Assembly: GCF_000948975.2 (NCBI RefSeq)
Contig: NZ_CP059735.1
Span: forward strand, 2,666,001-2,730,000
DNA from: Thalassomonas actiniarum
GTDB lineage: Bacteria > Pseudomonadota > Gammaproteobacteria > Enterobacterales > Alteromonadaceae
DNA: 64,000 nt
Direction: 5' to 3'
Shown here one piece after another: positions 31,301 to 41,141 of this stretch. Every line of letters begins with the position of its first letter. Positions within the stretch are counted from its first letter, which is position 1. The translations under genes and the position numbers were made by a program. The notes under the pieces are model-generated. The model saw only the letters and a list, made by a program, of their open reading frames with translations. It had not been told where the DNA came from and did no database searches.

Positions 31301-31930
31301 ATGAGTAAAAAGAAATTAACCGTCAGCAGTGCCCGCTGGATGCAAGAACATTTTGACGATGAATACGTTAAAAAAGCGCAGAAATTGGGGTTACGCTCGC
31401 GAGCGGTGTTTAAAATTGAAGAGATTAACAATAAGGATAAATTGATCCGTCCCGGCATGAAAGTGGTGGATTTAGGCGCGGCTCCCGGTGGCTGGTCTGA
31501 ATATGCCGTTAAAGCCGTGGGGGAGAGTGGCCAGGTGGTGGCCTGTGATATTTTATCTATGGACCCCATTGCCGGTGTCGACTTTTTACAGGGGGATTTT
31601 CGAGAAGAAGCTGTGCTTGATGCGCTGCTGACCCGCATAGACGGCAAAAATATCGACGTGGTCATGTCGGATATGGCCGCCAATATGACGGGCAATGATG
31701 TTGCCGATGCCGCCCGAAACATGTATTTAGTGGAGTTAGCACTGGATATGTGTCACCAGGTTTTGAAAAAAAATGGCGCTTTTGTGGTCAAGGTTTTTCA
31801 GGGCGAAGGTTTTGAACAGTTTATGAAAGATGTACGCGCAGCCTTTAGCGTGGTGAAAACACGGAAGCCGGAATCGTCCCGTGCCAGGTCAAAAGAAGTT
31901 TATCTGGTAGCGACCGGCTTTAAATTGTAG
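31301..31930 (+). CDS. rlmE: 23S rRNA 2'-O-methyltransferase RlmE
   Basis: Methylates the 2'-OH of U2552 in the 23S rRNA A-loop using S-adenosylmethionine (also named RrmJ/FtsJ). The 209-aa protein has the SAM-binding [15 protein letters not shown], the catalytic Asp in [12 protein letters not shown], the catalytic Lys in [11 protein letters not shown], and the C-terminal Glu region [15 protein letters not shown]. It is upstream of ftsH with 57 bases between, as in E. coli. Confidence 0.97.
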   Translation: MSKKKLTVSSARWMQEHFDDEYVKKAQKLGLRSRAVFKIEEINNKDKLIRPGMKVVDLGAAPGGWSEYAVKAVGESGQVVACDILSMDPIAGVDFLQGDFREEAVLDALLTRIDGKNIDVVMSDMAANMTGNDVADAARNMYLVELALDMCHQVLKKNGAFVVKVFQGEGFEQFMKDVRAAFSVVKTRKPESSRARSKEVYLVATGFKL

Positions 31931-31987
31931 TAAATTAATAGGAATGAATGGTCGCACCATTGTTAAGAGTAACAAGAGGTTGTTAAG

Positions 31988-33922
31988 TTGAGCGATATGG
32001 CAAAAAATCTTATTTTATGGTTAGTAATTGCAGTTGTGTTAATGTCTGTGTTCCAGAGTTTTACTCCGGGCAACAGCAATGAACACCAGGTGAGTTATAC
32101 ACGGTTTGTCAATGACCTGCGTCAGGGACAAGTACGTGATGTAACAGTGGATCGCAGCGGAGTTATCAAGGGCAGCAAGCGTAGCGGCGAAAGTTTCGTC
32201 ACTATGGTGCCGGGTGGCTACGATAAAGATCTGATCAATGACCTGGTAAAACAGGGCGTTGAGTCAACAGGGGAGATGCCGGAAGAGCCCAGCATAATCA
32301 CATCTATTTTCATTTCCTGGTTCCCGATGTTACTGCTTATCGGTGTCTGGATCTTCTTTATGCGCCAGATGCAGGGCGGTGGCGGCAAGGGCGCCATGTC
32401 TTTCGGTAAGAGCAAGGCGCGTTTGTTAAGTGAAGATCAGATCAAAACCACGTTTTCTGATGTTGCCGGTTGTGATGAAGCCAAAGAAGAAGTGGCGGAG
32501 CTGGTAGATTACTTAAAAGACCCGTCTAAATTCCAGAAACTTGGTGGTCGTATCCCATCGGGTGTCTTGATGGTGGGTCAGCCGGGTACAGGTAAAACCT
32601 TACTGGCAAAAGCCATTGCCGGTGAAGCTAAAGTACCGTTTTTCACGATTTCCGGTTCGGATTTCGTGGAAATGTTTGTCGGTGTCGGTGCCTCCCGGGT
32701 ACGTGACATGTTCGAACAGGCAAAAAAATCTGCTCCTTGTATCATCTTTATCGATGAAATCGATGCCGTAGGTCGCCAGCGTGGCGCAGGTTTAGGCGGC
32801 GGACATGACGAACGCGAACAAACCCTGAACCAGATGCTGGTTGAAATGGACGGCTTTGAAGGTAATGAAGGGGTTATCGTGATTGCCGCGACTAACCGTC
32901 CTGATGTACTTGACCCTGCGTTATTACGTCCAGGTCGTTTTGACCGTCAGGTGACTGTTGGTCTGCCGGATATTCGCGGCCGTGAACAAATCCTGAAAGT
33001 GCATATGCGTAAAATTCCTCTGGGCGATGACGTTAAGGCGTCAGTAATTGCCCGTGGTACCCCGGGATTCTCCGGTGCTGATTTGGCTAACCTGGTAAAC
33101 GAAGCTGCTTTGTTTGCCGCACGTGCATCGCGCCGTGTGGTCCGTATGGCGGAATTTGACCAGGCCAAAGATAAGATCATGATGGGGGCGGAGCGCCGCT
33201 CTATGGTGATGGATGAAGCGGAAAAAGAAATGACCGCATACCATGAAGCCGGTCACGCCATTGTTGGCCGTGTAGTGCCGGATCATGATCCTGTTTATAA
33301 GGTGAGCATTATTCCTCGCGGCCGTGCCTTAGGTGTAACTATGTACCTGCCGGAGCAGGACAGGTTCAGTCACAGCAAGCAATTTTTAGAAAGTCAGATT
33401 TCTTCTTTATACGGTGGCCGTATCGCCGAAGAGTTGATTTATGGTGCCGATAAAGTCTCTACCGGGGCGTCAAACGATATTGAACGCGCTACCGATATCG
33501 CCCGTAAGATGGTTACCCAGTGGGGCTTGTCCGATAAAATGGGACCTATGCTTTATGCCGAAGAAGAAGGTGAAGTATTCCTTGGCCGTACTTCTTCCAA
33601 GTCTATGCACATGTCGGATGAAACCGCGAAAGCGATTGATGTTGAAATTAAAGACTTTGTTAACCGTAACTATGAGCGTGCAGAGAAGATCTTGAAAGAA
33701 CACATGGATATCCTGCATGCCATGAAAGATGCGTTGATGCTTTATGAAACCATCGATGCCAAGCAAATTGATGATCTGATGGCGCGTCGTGATGTGCGTC
33801 CACCGGCTGATTTTGACGGTAACAGTTCAGGCAGCAACTCAGATGATGACTCTTCAAAGAAGGATAGCAACCAAAAGGTTGAGCCTGATTTAAGAAATCC
33901 GAGCGATATGCCGGCGGAATAA
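31988..33922 (+). CDS. ftsH: ATP-dependent zinc metalloprotease FtsH
   Basis: A membrane-anchored AAA+ protease that degrades unstable and membrane proteins. 644 aa from a TTG start (GAGG upstream), or 641 aa from the ATG at 31997 giving MAKNLILWL. Two N-terminal membrane segments (about 8-24 and 102-124), Walker A GQPGTGKT with Lys203, the FIDEID Walker B, the SRH region, and zinc site HEAGH starting at residue 419. The C-terminus is Ser/Asp/Lys-rich. A terminator follows. Confidence 0.97.
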   Translation: MSDMAKNLILWLVIAVVLMSVFQSFTPGNSNEHQVSYTRFVNDLRQGQVRDVTVDRSGVIKGSKRSGESFVTMVPGGYDKDLINDLVKQGVESTGEMPEEPSIITSIFISWFPMLLLIGVWIFFMRQMQGGGGKGAMSFGKSKARLLSEDQIKTTFSDVAGCDEAKEEVAELVDYLKDPSKFQKLGGRIPSGVLMVGQPGTGKTLLAKAIAGEAKVPFFTISGSDFVEMFVGVGASRVRDMFEQAKKSAPCIIFIDEIDAVGRQRGAGLGGGHDEREQTLNQMLVEMDGFEGNEGVIVIAATNRPDVLDPALLRPGRFDRQVTVGLPDIRGREQILKVHMRKIPLGDDVKASVIARGTPGFSGADLANLVNEAALFAARASRRVVRMAEFDQAKDKIMMGAERRSMVMDEAEKEMTAYHEAGHAIVGRVVPDHDPVYKVSIIPRGRALGVTMYLPEQDRFSHSKQFLESQISSLYGGRIAEELIYGADKVSTGASNDIERATDIARKMVTQWGLSDKMGPMLYAEEEGEVFLGRTSSKSMHMSDETAKAIDVEIKDFVNRNYERAEKILKEHMDILHAMKDALMLYETIDAKQIDDLMARRDVRPPADFDGNSSGSNSDDDSSKKDSNQKVEPDLRNPSDMPAE

Positions 33923-33954
33923 CTCCGGTTGTACTGAATAAAAGCAAATAAGCT

Positions 33955-33990
33955 AAGCCCCGCTTGTCGAAAGATAAGCGGGGCTTTTTT
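33955..33990 (+). terminator. Intrinsic terminator of ftsH
   Basis: Stem AAGCCCCGCTT / AAGCGGGGCTT followed by TTTTTT. Confidence 0.9.
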
Positions 33991-34165
33991 GTGTATCCCT
34001 GCCTGTCTGACAACTCTCTTTACATTACCTGCCGGTAGCTTATTTACTGTTACCTTAACGTTTTCATCATCGCTGTTATCTGCTGTAATGTTTTTCCATG
34101 ACTTTTTATCAGCAAAGCACGTATAATCCCCCGATAACAAAAACATCAGTGAAGAGAACTTAATT

Positions 34166-35020
34166 GTGCCCCCGACTTCATCCAGCGCGGCTTCTTTAGC
34201 CTGCGGCAGCCAGAGTTTGGATTTATCCACGCCCCAGGTGATGGGAATTTTAAATGTAACCCCTGACTCTTTTTCTGACGGCAGCCGTTTTAATTCGATT
34301 GATGCCGCCCTGCAGCAAACCGAGCAAATGATCTCCGACGGCGCTACTATTATTGATATCGGCGGAGAGTCCACCCGTCCCGGCGCCGATGATGTCAGTG
34401 AAGCCGATGAATTATCCCGGGTGATCCCCGTGCTCAAAGCGGTAAAACAAAGGTTTGATATTATTGTTTCCGTCGACACCTCCAAGGCGGCGGTGATGGC
34501 TGAAGCAATTGAGCAAGGGGCGGGATTAATCAATGATGTTTGCGCCCTGCAAAATGAGCATTGCCTGTCGGTAATGGCCCAGAGCAATATACCGGTTTGC
34601 CTGATGCATATGCAGGGCAAACCAAGGACTATGCAGGCAAATCCGCAATATGATGATGTGATTGGAGATATCAAATATTTTTTCCAACAGCGCATTAACG
34701 CCTGTGAGCAGGCCGGTATTGCCAAAGAGCGCCTGGTGCTCGACCCGGGTTTTGGCTTTGGGAAAACTCTGGAGCAAAACTATCATTTGCTGGCCCACTT
34801 CGGTGATTTTCAAAGCTTTGGTTTGCCACTGTTGGCCGGATTATCGCGCAAGTCCATGATAGGAAATTTATTAAAGCGTGAAGTGGATGAACGCCTGGCG
34901 GGCAGTTTAGCCACGGCTGTGCTGGCTGCCCAAAAAGGGGCGGGCATTATCCGGGTACACGATGTCAAAGAAACCGTGGATGCCCTGGCAATATTACAAG
35001 CATGTCATTTGTATGCCTGA
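34166..35020 (+). CDS. folP: Dihydropteroate synthase
   Basis: Condenses p-aminobenzoate with the pterin diphosphate in folate synthesis; the target of sulfonamides. 284 aa from a GTG start with GAAGAGA about 12 bases upstream. VMGILNVTPDSFSDG, GESTRPGADDV and LVLDPGFGFGKTLEQN are the family motifs; the ending IIRVHDVKETVDAL is typical. The N-terminus has about 20 extra residues, so a slightly later start is possible. ftsH-folP-glmM order is conserved. Confidence 0.95.
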   Translation: MPPTSSSAASLACGSQSLDLSTPQVMGILNVTPDSFSDGSRFNSIDAALQQTEQMISDGATIIDIGGESTRPGADDVSEADELSRVIPVLKAVKQRFDIIVSVDTSKAAVMAEAIEQGAGLINDVCALQNEHCLSVMAQSNIPVCLMHMQGKPRTMQANPQYDDVIGDIKYFFQQRINACEQAGIAKERLVLDPGFGFGKTLEQNYHLLAHFGDFQSFGLPLLAGLSRKSMIGNLLKREVDERLAGSLATAVLAAQKGAGIIRVHDVKETVDALAILQACHLYA

Positions 35021-35093
35021 CGTTTTAGCTGCTAAAGCAACAAAGATTTAAACCGTAAAGAATAAAGAAAGAATCAAAACAGGATAAAAAATT

Positions 35094-36431
35094 ATGTCTA
35101 ACAGAAGATATTTTGGTACCGACGGTGTCAGGGGATTAGTGGGAAAATACCCCATTTCACCGGAATTTGTGATGAAGCTGGGGTATTCTGCCGGTAAAGT
35201 ATTGGCAGCCCAGGGCACCAAAAAAGTGCTGATCGGTAAAGACACCCGTATTTCCGGTTATATGCTGGAGTCGGCGCTTGAAGCCGGTTTTTCTGCCGCA
35301 GGTATCGATATCGGTCTGCTCGGGCCTATGCCGACACCGGCGATTGCCTATCTAACAAAAACCTTCCGCGCCGAAGCCGGTATCGTGATCAGTGCCTCCC
35401 ATAACCCTTATTATGATAACGGCATAAAATTCTTTTCACAGGACGGGCAGAAGTTACCCGACGAGGTGGAGCTGGCGATAGAAGCCGAGCTTGATAAAGA
35501 AATGTCCTGTGTCGACTCACATTTATTGGGTAAGGCCAACCGTATCGACGATGCCGCCGGCCGCTACATTGAATTTTGTAAAAGCAACTTCCCGAGCCAG
35601 ATGTCATTAAAAGGCTTAAAAATAGTGGTCGATTGTGCCCATGGCGCCACTTACCATATTGCTCCGAACGTGTTCCGTGAACTTGGCGCCCAAGTTATTG
35701 AAATAGGCACTAGCCCCAACGGCACCAATATCAATGACGGCTGCGGCGCCACTTCTATGGACATGATCAGCAAGGCGGTTGTTGAGCATGAAGCGGATTT
35801 AGGTATTGCCCTTGACGGTGACGGTGATCGCTTGATGATGGTTGACCATACCGGTTATGTGGTTGACGGCGATGAAATAGTCTATGTGATTGCCTGTAAC
35901 GATCTCAAAAGTGGTAATATCCGCGGCGGTGTAGTCGGTACTTTAATGAGTAACATGGGACTGGAAATTGCCCTGGCCGATATGGGCGTACCTTTTGCCC
36001 GCAGTAAAGTCGGCGATCGCTATGTCATGGAAATGCTGGTACAAAACGGCTGGCAGCTGGGGGCGGAAAATTCCGGCCACATTATTAATCTCAAGCACAC
36101 CTCCACAGGTGACGGCATTATTGCCGCTTTGAATGTACTTACCGCTATTTGTAGTAACGGTAAAACATTACATGAGCTACGCCAGGGCATGACTAAACTG
36201 CCGCAGGTGCTGGTAAATGTCCGCTTTTCCGGTGACAGTGACCCGTTAAAAGCCGAAGCGGTTGTAGCGGCGGTGCATGTGGTTAATGAAAAACTTACCG
36301 GGCGCGGGCGGGTATTGCTGCGTAAGTCTGGTACCGAGCCGCTGATCCGGGTGATGGTAGAAGGGCCGGAACTTGAAGAAGTAACCGAGCTGGCGAATAA
36401 TATCGCAGATGCGGTAAAATCAGCCTGCTAA
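35094..36431 (+). CDS. glmM: Phosphoglucosamine mutase
   Basis: Converts glucosamine-6-phosphate to glucosamine-1-phosphate for UDP-GlcNAc and cell-wall synthesis. The 445-aa protein has the phosphoserine loop with Ser102 in [15 protein letters not shown], the metal-binding DGDGDR loop, and the C-terminal phosphate loop [14 protein letters not shown]. Length is standard. It is 73 bases after folP. Confidence 0.97.
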   Translation: MSNRRYFGTDGVRGLVGKYPISPEFVMKLGYSAGKVLAAQGTKKVLIGKDTRISGYMLESALEAGFSAAGIDIGLLGPMPTPAIAYLTKTFRAEAGIVISASHNPYYDNGIKFFSQDGQKLPDEVELAIEAELDKEMSCVDSHLLGKANRIDDAAGRYIEFCKSNFPSQMSLKGLKIVVDCAHGATYHIAPNVFRELGAQVIEIGTSPNGTNINDGCGATSMDMISKAVVEHEADLGIALDGDGDRLMMVDHTGYVVDGDEIVYVIACNDLKSGNIRGGVVGTLMSNMGLEIALADMGVPFARSKVGDRYVMEMLVQNGWQLGAENSGHIINLKHTSTGDGIIAALNVLTAICSNGKTLHELRQGMTKLPQVLVNVRFSGDSDPLKAEAVVAAVHVVNEKLTGRGRVLLRKSGTEPLIRVMVEGPELEEVTELANNIADAVKSAC

Positions 36432-36540
36432 TATTCGCCAACGGTTGAAATCTAGGCAAACGGAAAAGATATTAAGTTAAAAGCTTGTATCTTTTCTTTA
36501 GGTTAGTTAATATCACGCCGCTTTCGAGAAGGAATGATTA

Positions 36541-37311
36541 ATGACAAGACAAGCAATAGTTGCGGCTAACTGGAAGATGAACGGTAGCCTGGCACTTATC
36601 GATGAAATGGTTAGTGGTCTTAAAGATGTAAAACTTAACCAAAATGTTGATGTTGTTGTTTGTCCCAGTGCTCCTTATCTTGCGGCGTTTGCTTTAGCGA
36701 CAAAAAACGAAGGTTTAAGTGAAAACTTTCACCTTGGTGCCCAGAATGTTAGCGAACATGAAAAAGGGGCTTACACCGGTGAGGTTTCTACAACTATGTT
36801 GCGGGAAGTTTCTACCGAATATGTCATCCTTGGCCATTCTGAGCGCAGAAGCCTGTATAAAGAAACCAGCACCTTAGTGGCCCACAAGGTCAAAGCAGTG
36901 CTGGCAGCCGGATTAAAGCCGATTCTTTGTATCGGCGAAAGCGAAAGCGAACGCACGACAGGGCAAACAGAAGTTGTACTTGCTGCCCAGTTACAGCCGG
37001 TTATTGATGAAATCGGCATAGAAAAATTTAATGAAGTTGTTGTCGCTTATGAGCCGGTTTGGGCAATAGGCACAGGAAAAACGGCTTCACCGGCAATGGC
37101 ACAGGAAACTCACGAGTTTATCCGTCAATTTTTGGCAAATGCCGATGTTGAAGTGGCGAAAAGAGTACCATTGTTATATGGTGGCAGTGTAAATGCCGCC
37201 AACTGTGAAGAATTATTTGCACAAGCTGATATAGACGGCGGTTTAATCGGCGGTGCCAGTTTAAAAGTCGACGAGTTTAAAGTGATTTGTTCGGCAGCTA
37301 AGGGATCTTAA
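36541..37311 (+). CDS. tpiA: Triosephosphate isomerase
   Basis: A glycolytic isomerase of 256 aa. Substrate-site residues N and K lie in ANWKMNGS, the electrophile His99 in LGHSERR, the catalytic base Glu171 in AYEPVWAIGTGKTAS, and the phosphate loop in YGGSVNAAN. Its position between glmM and secG differs from E. coli, where glmM is followed directly by secG; I recall the same placement in Alteromonadales. The secG start follows after 3 bases. Confidence 0.97.
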   Translation: MTRQAIVAANWKMNGSLALIDEMVSGLKDVKLNQNVDVVVCPSAPYLAAFALATKNEGLSENFHLGAQNVSEHEKGAYTGEVSTTMLREVSTEYVILGHSERRSLYKETSTLVAHKVKAVLAAGLKPILCIGESESERTTGQTEVVLAAQLQPVIDEIGIEKFNEVVVAYEPVWAIGTGKTASPAMAQETHEFIRQFLANADVEVAKRVPLLYGGSVNAANCEELFAQADIDGGLIGGASLKVDEFKVICSAAKGS

Positions 37312-37314
37312 AAG

Positions 37315-37707
37315 ATGTTTAATGAACTTGTTTACGACATTCTAATTATTACTTATTTAATTGTAGCCTTGTGCCTGATCGGGTTGGTTTTAATCCAGCA
37401 GGGTAAAGGTGCTGACATGGGCGCATCATTTGGTGCCGGTTCTTCAGCAACTATTTTTGGTTCAAGCGGCTCAGGCAACTTCCTGACCAAAAGCACCTCT
37501 ATTTTAGCGGTACTGTTTTTCGTTATCAGCCTTTTCTTAGGTAATATGACGGCTAACCGTGTTAAAGCGACCGACGAGTGGAACAATCTGGAAGCACCTG
37601 CTGAGCAGTCTATTCCAGAAGATAGCATTCCAAGCGCAAGTGCTGAGCCTAAAGCCGCTAACGAAGACGTGCCGGCTGCTGATACTGATACTAACGTACC
37701 AGAGTAA
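37315..37707 (+). CDS. secG: Preprotein translocase subunit SecG
   Basis: A small SecYEG subunit, 130 aa. Two membrane segments (about 7-27 and 58-76) flank the conserved LVLIQQGKGADMGASFGAGSS loop. The C-terminus is an acidic Pro/Ala/Asp-rich tail of about 45 residues, longer than in E. coli (110 aa). It is tightly linked to tpiA and directly upstream of tRNA-Leu, as secG-leuU in E. coli. Confidence 0.95.
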   Translation: MFNELVYDILIITYLIVALCLIGLVLIQQGKGADMGASFGAGSSATIFGSSGSGNFLTKSTSILAVLFFVISLFLGNMTANRVKATDEWNNLEAPAEQSIPEDSIPSASAEPKAANEDVPAADTDTNVPE

Positions 37708-37732
37708 GCAAGGTAGGTAAGAATAAAGTTTC

Positions 37733-37817
37733 GCGGATGTGGTGGAATTGGTAGACACGCAGTCTTGAGGGGGCTGTGCCTTAGGGCGTGAGGGTTCAAG
37801 TCCCTCCATCCGCACCA
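37733..37817 (+). tRNA. tRNA-Leu (anticodon GAG), copy 1
   Basis: An 85-nt cloverleaf with encoded CCA. The acceptor GCGGATG pairs with CATCCGC. The anticodon stem CAGTC/GGCTG encloses loop TTGAGGG, giving anticodon GAG. A long variable arm and a T-loop TTCAAGT are present. It sits behind secG as leuU does in E. coli. Confidence 0.95.
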
Positions 37818-37856
37818 ATTATTATATAAGGGCTTGGCCCTGATGAAGACAAAAGG

Positions 37857-37887
37857 CCTGTAGCGCCATGCTCTGCAGGTTTTTTTT
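37857..37887 (+). terminator. Terminator after tRNA-Leu copy 1
   Basis: A 7-bp stem CCTGTAG / CTGCAGG (one G-T pair) followed by T8. Its sequence is related to the terminator after copy 2. Confidence 0.75.
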
Positions 37888-37981
37888 CACCCCAAGAATT
37901 GCGGGTGAGGCAAAAATAAAGAGATAACTGCTGAGCCAATAGGGGATACAGCAAGTAAAATAAAAATATAAAACAAGTTTC

Positions 37982-38066
37982 GCGGATGTGGTGGAATTGG
38001 TAGACACGCAGTCTTGAGGGGGCTGTGCCTTAGGGCGTGAGGGTTCAACTCCCTCCATCCGCACCA
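37982..38066 (+). tRNA. tRNA-Leu (anticodon GAG), copy 2
   Basis: Identical to copy 1 over 85 nt except one T-loop base (TTCAACT instead of TTCAAGT, position 59), which is normally variable, so the gene is probably functional. It starts 249 bases after copy 1 and shares the AAGTTTC just upstream. Beyond it, conserved gene order ends. Confidence 0.93.
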
Positions 38067-38073
38067 ATTCAAT

Positions 38074-38109
38074 AAAAGCCTGTAGTGCATATGCATTGCA
38101 GGCTTTTTT
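38074..38109 (+). terminator. Terminator after tRNA-Leu copy 2
   Basis: A long hairpin, AAAAGCCTGTAGTGC pairing with GCATTGCAGGCTTTT, then T6. It shares the GCCTGTAG core with the copy 1 terminator, suggesting the tRNA and terminator were duplicated together. Confidence 0.85.
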
Positions 38110-38159
38110 CTTTGCGCTAAAAAAAATTTTGTTGGAGCGGGGAAGCCAGGAATTGACAG

Positions 38160-39158
38160 TTAATTAAATATATTCGCTTGTTGTCGTTGCCCGCCAATCC
38201 ACTTTTTCTCCATATGGGCGGCAAAGCGTGATAGTTCGGCTAAAGAGCCTACCGCCCTATGGTATTTTTTACCGAAGTGTTGTGCTAAATCCAGCCAGTC
38301 ACTCCCAGAGAAACCTAACTGCTTTAATAATGGAAATTCATTATCGTCAATATAGCCGCGTTTATCTTCTCTGATCACTTGTCCTGTGGCTTCGACTAAT
38401 TCAAAGTAATCTAGCAGCGAAAAAGCAAGCCCTTTAGTTTGTTTCTGATACCCATTCCCGATGAACCTCAGTAAAGGTTTTACCTTAAAGGGTAAATCGG
38501 CAGGCTTATCCTGTTTGCTGGCTTTACTATGTAGCCTTTCATAAATTGAAGTATATTCTGAGGTTTGCACTGTACTAGCCATTTTTGCTCGAACCGGGTT
38601 TAGCTCAACATATGCCATACATGCCAATACGGCTTTTTCATCCAACAAGGCTTGAGATTTAAACCGTCCTTCCCAAAATCGCCCTTGGCATTTATCTTCT
38701 TTATTCGCCTTACGGGCTATATACTCATTCAGGCCACGCATCAGCCAGGAAATATCACTGAGCCTGCCGCGCCATTTATCAATAATAGCTAAAGCTGCTT
38801 CATTTTCAGCGGCTGTTGTGGTTTCCCCGCACTGCCAGCGTTTTACCAGGGGATGATTACGATACAACTGCAACCAGCGCCTGCAAACTTCTTCATCTGA
38901 CCATGTAAGTGCTTCTTGTTCATTGACATAGACTATCAGGTGATAATGGTTCGACATAACAGCATAAGCGGCAACATCAATAGCAAATACCGAGGTAAGA
39001 AAGCGAATACGGTCAACCATCCATTGCCTTCTATGTTCGCAATTTCGGTTAGTGAACTCATCTTTACCGCAGAGAAAGGCACGGCGAATACAGCGGGACG
39101 TTAAATGGTAATAGCAGGTGTCGATTAAAGAGATTTGAGAACCGCGCGCTTGGGTCAT
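38160..39158 (-). mobile_element. RAYT/IS200-like Y1 transposase gene
   Basis: A 332-aa protein of the Y1_Tnp (HUH) superfamily, resembling REP-associated tyrosine transposases. The HUH metal motif is H-Y-H in AYAVMSNHYHLIVYV (about residue 70). The N-terminal TCYYHLTSRCIRRAFL, the RGLNEYIARKANKEDKCQGRFWEGRFKSQ block and the AYVELNPVRAKMA block are diagnostic of this transposase group. The reading frame is intact. No flanking terminal palindromes or target repeats were recognised, so it may be a single-copy domesticated RAYT. It marks the start of the accessory region right after the tRNA pair. Confidence 0.85.
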
Positions 39159-39228
39159 GGGTTACTCCATAACTGGAAAACTGAACCATGGAATAACAAT
39201 AGCTCAGTATTTTACGTTTACCAGTTTG

Positions 39229-39339
39229 TGGGTGTCCAGCTTTGGTGTCCAGCTTTGGTGGTGGGTGTCCAGCTTTGGTGGTGTTGGTTTTTTGGTTTTT
39301 TGGTTTGTTTTGGTTTGTTTTGGTTTGTTTTGGTTGGCC
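39229..39339. repeat. GT-rich tandem repeat
   Basis: Three copies of GGTGTCCAGCTTT (39231-39243, 39244-39256, 39264-39276) followed by a degenerate TTGGTTTT array including three TGGTTTGTTT units (39301-39330). One strand is almost pure G/T. The Phe/Trp/Gly-rich frames read through it are not credible genes. It sits between the transposase start and the orphan gene; the rest of the 360-bp gap shows nothing else. Confidence 0.85.
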
Positions 39340-39518
39340 CCTCCCAGCCGAGAGTGAGCAAATATGTTCAGTTTGCTTTGGCCAAATAGTTATTTTCCCC
39401 GATTTTGAGTTTATGAAAAAAGTTAAGGTATTGAATTGAGAATTAGCACATCTATTTTAAATGGAGTGCTTATAACCAAAGGTATTTACTTTAATTATTT
39501 AAATTACGGAAAGTCAAA

Positions 39519-41141
39519 ATGGAAGAAGATAATTCAAGCAGCTCATCATTTCCCCTTAATAAGCCAAAGCAAAAGTTAGCTGAATACTGGAAGGCGATAT
39601 TACAGCAATCTGATTCTTTTGATAAAAATGTTGATTTACAAAAATTTGTCCCGCAGCATGCAAGCAAAAAAATGATACAAGACATCATTGATGATCGCGA
39701 GAAAATGATTTTGATGAAAGAAGACCCAAATAAAACAGATCTTTCAGATAAAAGGCTTGATATAGCTTGGACATACTCAGATATGGAGGGCTTTGGTGAT
39801 ATAAACGCTATGGTAAAAACAATGCTTAATACGACCTATCAATTAAAGTCTTTAGGGCTAACAAAAGGGTCGATTCAAATATACGAGAGCACAACAGAGG
39901 AAATGCATTTAACTTCAGTTAATGCTATTAAACTTCTAAAGACGTTAGCAGGCTTATTGGAGATAAAATATTCGAAAGAACTGAATGCCATTGTTGAAGA
40001 CAAGGATCTGCCTGAAGAAAAAAAAGTTAAAGAAGTAGAAATAAAACGAATTGTTGATGAAATAAAACAAGCTCTCTTAAAAAATTATTGTCCAGGTTTT
40101 GACGTTTATTTGGAAAGGAATGAAGAAATAAAAGACTGTATTACTTTTGATATTCCTTCAAACCATGCTCAACAGGCTAAGCAGGGGGAAGTTAAGTATG
40201 ACTATAAACAATATGGATTCGATGGGAATAACGCTTTAGGTTATGGTCTTTTTAGGCTGGGAAAAACATCTTTACCGAAAAGTTTTAGTAAGAACCAAAT
40301 TAGTGCCCTGATAAATACAAAGCTACGACAAGCTCTAAATGTAGAGCTAAAGGGCGGGGCCGTAGGGTATTTTTCTGATAACCTAAAAAAAGCACTACCG
40401 ATTTGGGAAAGTCGTATTTTATTTGAAGAAGAGAAACAAAAAAAGAAACAAGAGGAGAGCCAAGAAGAGACACTGCGTTATTTGGTCTTGGCTCATAGTT
40501 ACAAGGATGTGAAAGACTGTATTACTGAAGATGCAATTGTATTTTTATGGGATAATAATAGTAATTCTATTAAACCACTTGAGAAAGTAACGGACATTAA
40601 AGGTAAACGTATAATTGTAGTCTTGGAGGATGGAACGAGATTTTCACCTTATGAATTATCTGATCTTTTCTGTCATAGCTTAAGCCCTATTGGGGTTTCA
40701 GGTGATCAATCTACTACAGAGGCCCTTGATGCGATAACTGAAAAAATATTGGACGATGATATTTGTATATACGTTGCTGCGACAGGGCAAGGTCAAATGC
40801 TAACTGATCTTCGGCAGGCTATTGATTATATTGCAGATAAAGATTTTACTTACGGCGTAAGTGAATATAAGGGTGATAATAAGCAAGAGCAAAAACAAAA
40901 GAAAAAACAAAAGCAAACACAAAAGAAAAAACAAAAACAAAAGCAAAAGCAAACTGAGAGTATTGAAACAAAAGCTTTTCTTGAAGTAAATAGCGCTCCG
41001 AAAACTTCAAATTTAATTAAAGTTAATCCTGCCATATGTAGTCAGTTAAAAACACACGAGTTTCATGAGTTAGTCACATCATTGATTATTAGACACTTGA
41101 TAGTGTCAAAGGCGGGGGTTGAAAACTCTGAGTTAGTCTAA
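39519..41141 (+). CDS. Orphan 540-aa protein with Lys/Gln tract, unknown function
   Basis: I do not recognise this gene. It is visibly more AT-rich than the core genes and its codon use differs (many AAA, GAA, ATT), suggesting recent acquisition. No signal peptide or membrane segment. An acidic/Lys-rich helical N-terminal half is followed by a charged coiled segment (about 304-322, EEEKQKKKQEESQEE), a mixed alpha/beta part (about 323-440, FLWDNNSN, KRIIVVLEDGTRFSPYELSDLF, CIYVAATGQGQ), then a low-complexity run of Lys and Gln (about 455-478) and a short hydrophobic C-terminal domain. It stands alone next to a transposase. Confidence 0.6.
   Translation: MEEDNSSSSSFPLNKPKQKLAEYWKAILQQSDSFDKNVDLQKFVPQHASKKMIQDIIDDREKMILMKEDPNKTDLSDKRLDIAWTYSDMEGFGDINAMVKTMLNTTYQLKSLGLTKGSIQIYESTTEEMHLTSVNAIKLLKTLAGLLEIKYSKELNAIVEDKDLPEEKKVKEVEIKRIVDEIKQALLKNYCPGFDVYLERNEEIKDCITFDIPSNHAQQAKQGEVKYDYKQYGFDGNNALGYGLFRLGKTSLPKSFSKNQISALINTKLRQALNVELKGGAVGYFSDNLKKALPIWESRILFEEEKQKKKQEESQEETLRYLVLAHSYKDVKDCITEDAIVFLWDNNSNSIKPLEKVTDIKGKRIIVVLEDGTRFSPYELSDLFCHSLSPIGVSGDQSTTEALDAITEKILDDDICIYVAATGQGQMLTDLRQAIDYIADKDFTYGVSEYKGDNKQEQKQKKKQKQTQKKKQKQKQKQTESIETKAFLEVNSAPKTSNLIKVNPAICSQLKTHEFHELVTSLIIRHLIVSKAGVENSELV

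Noticed and set aside
33742-34725. 327-codon antisense frame over ftsH end and folP
   Set aside because: It covers the ftsH terminator and the folP coding region, and matches nothing; a shadow frame.
39229-39339. Possible CRISPR array
   Set aside because: Units are adjacent without unique spacers and too short; it is a simple tandem repeat.
39135-39439. Several Phe/Trp/Gly-rich frames across the GT repeat
   Set aside because: Products are translations of a low-complexity GT tract in several overlapping frames.
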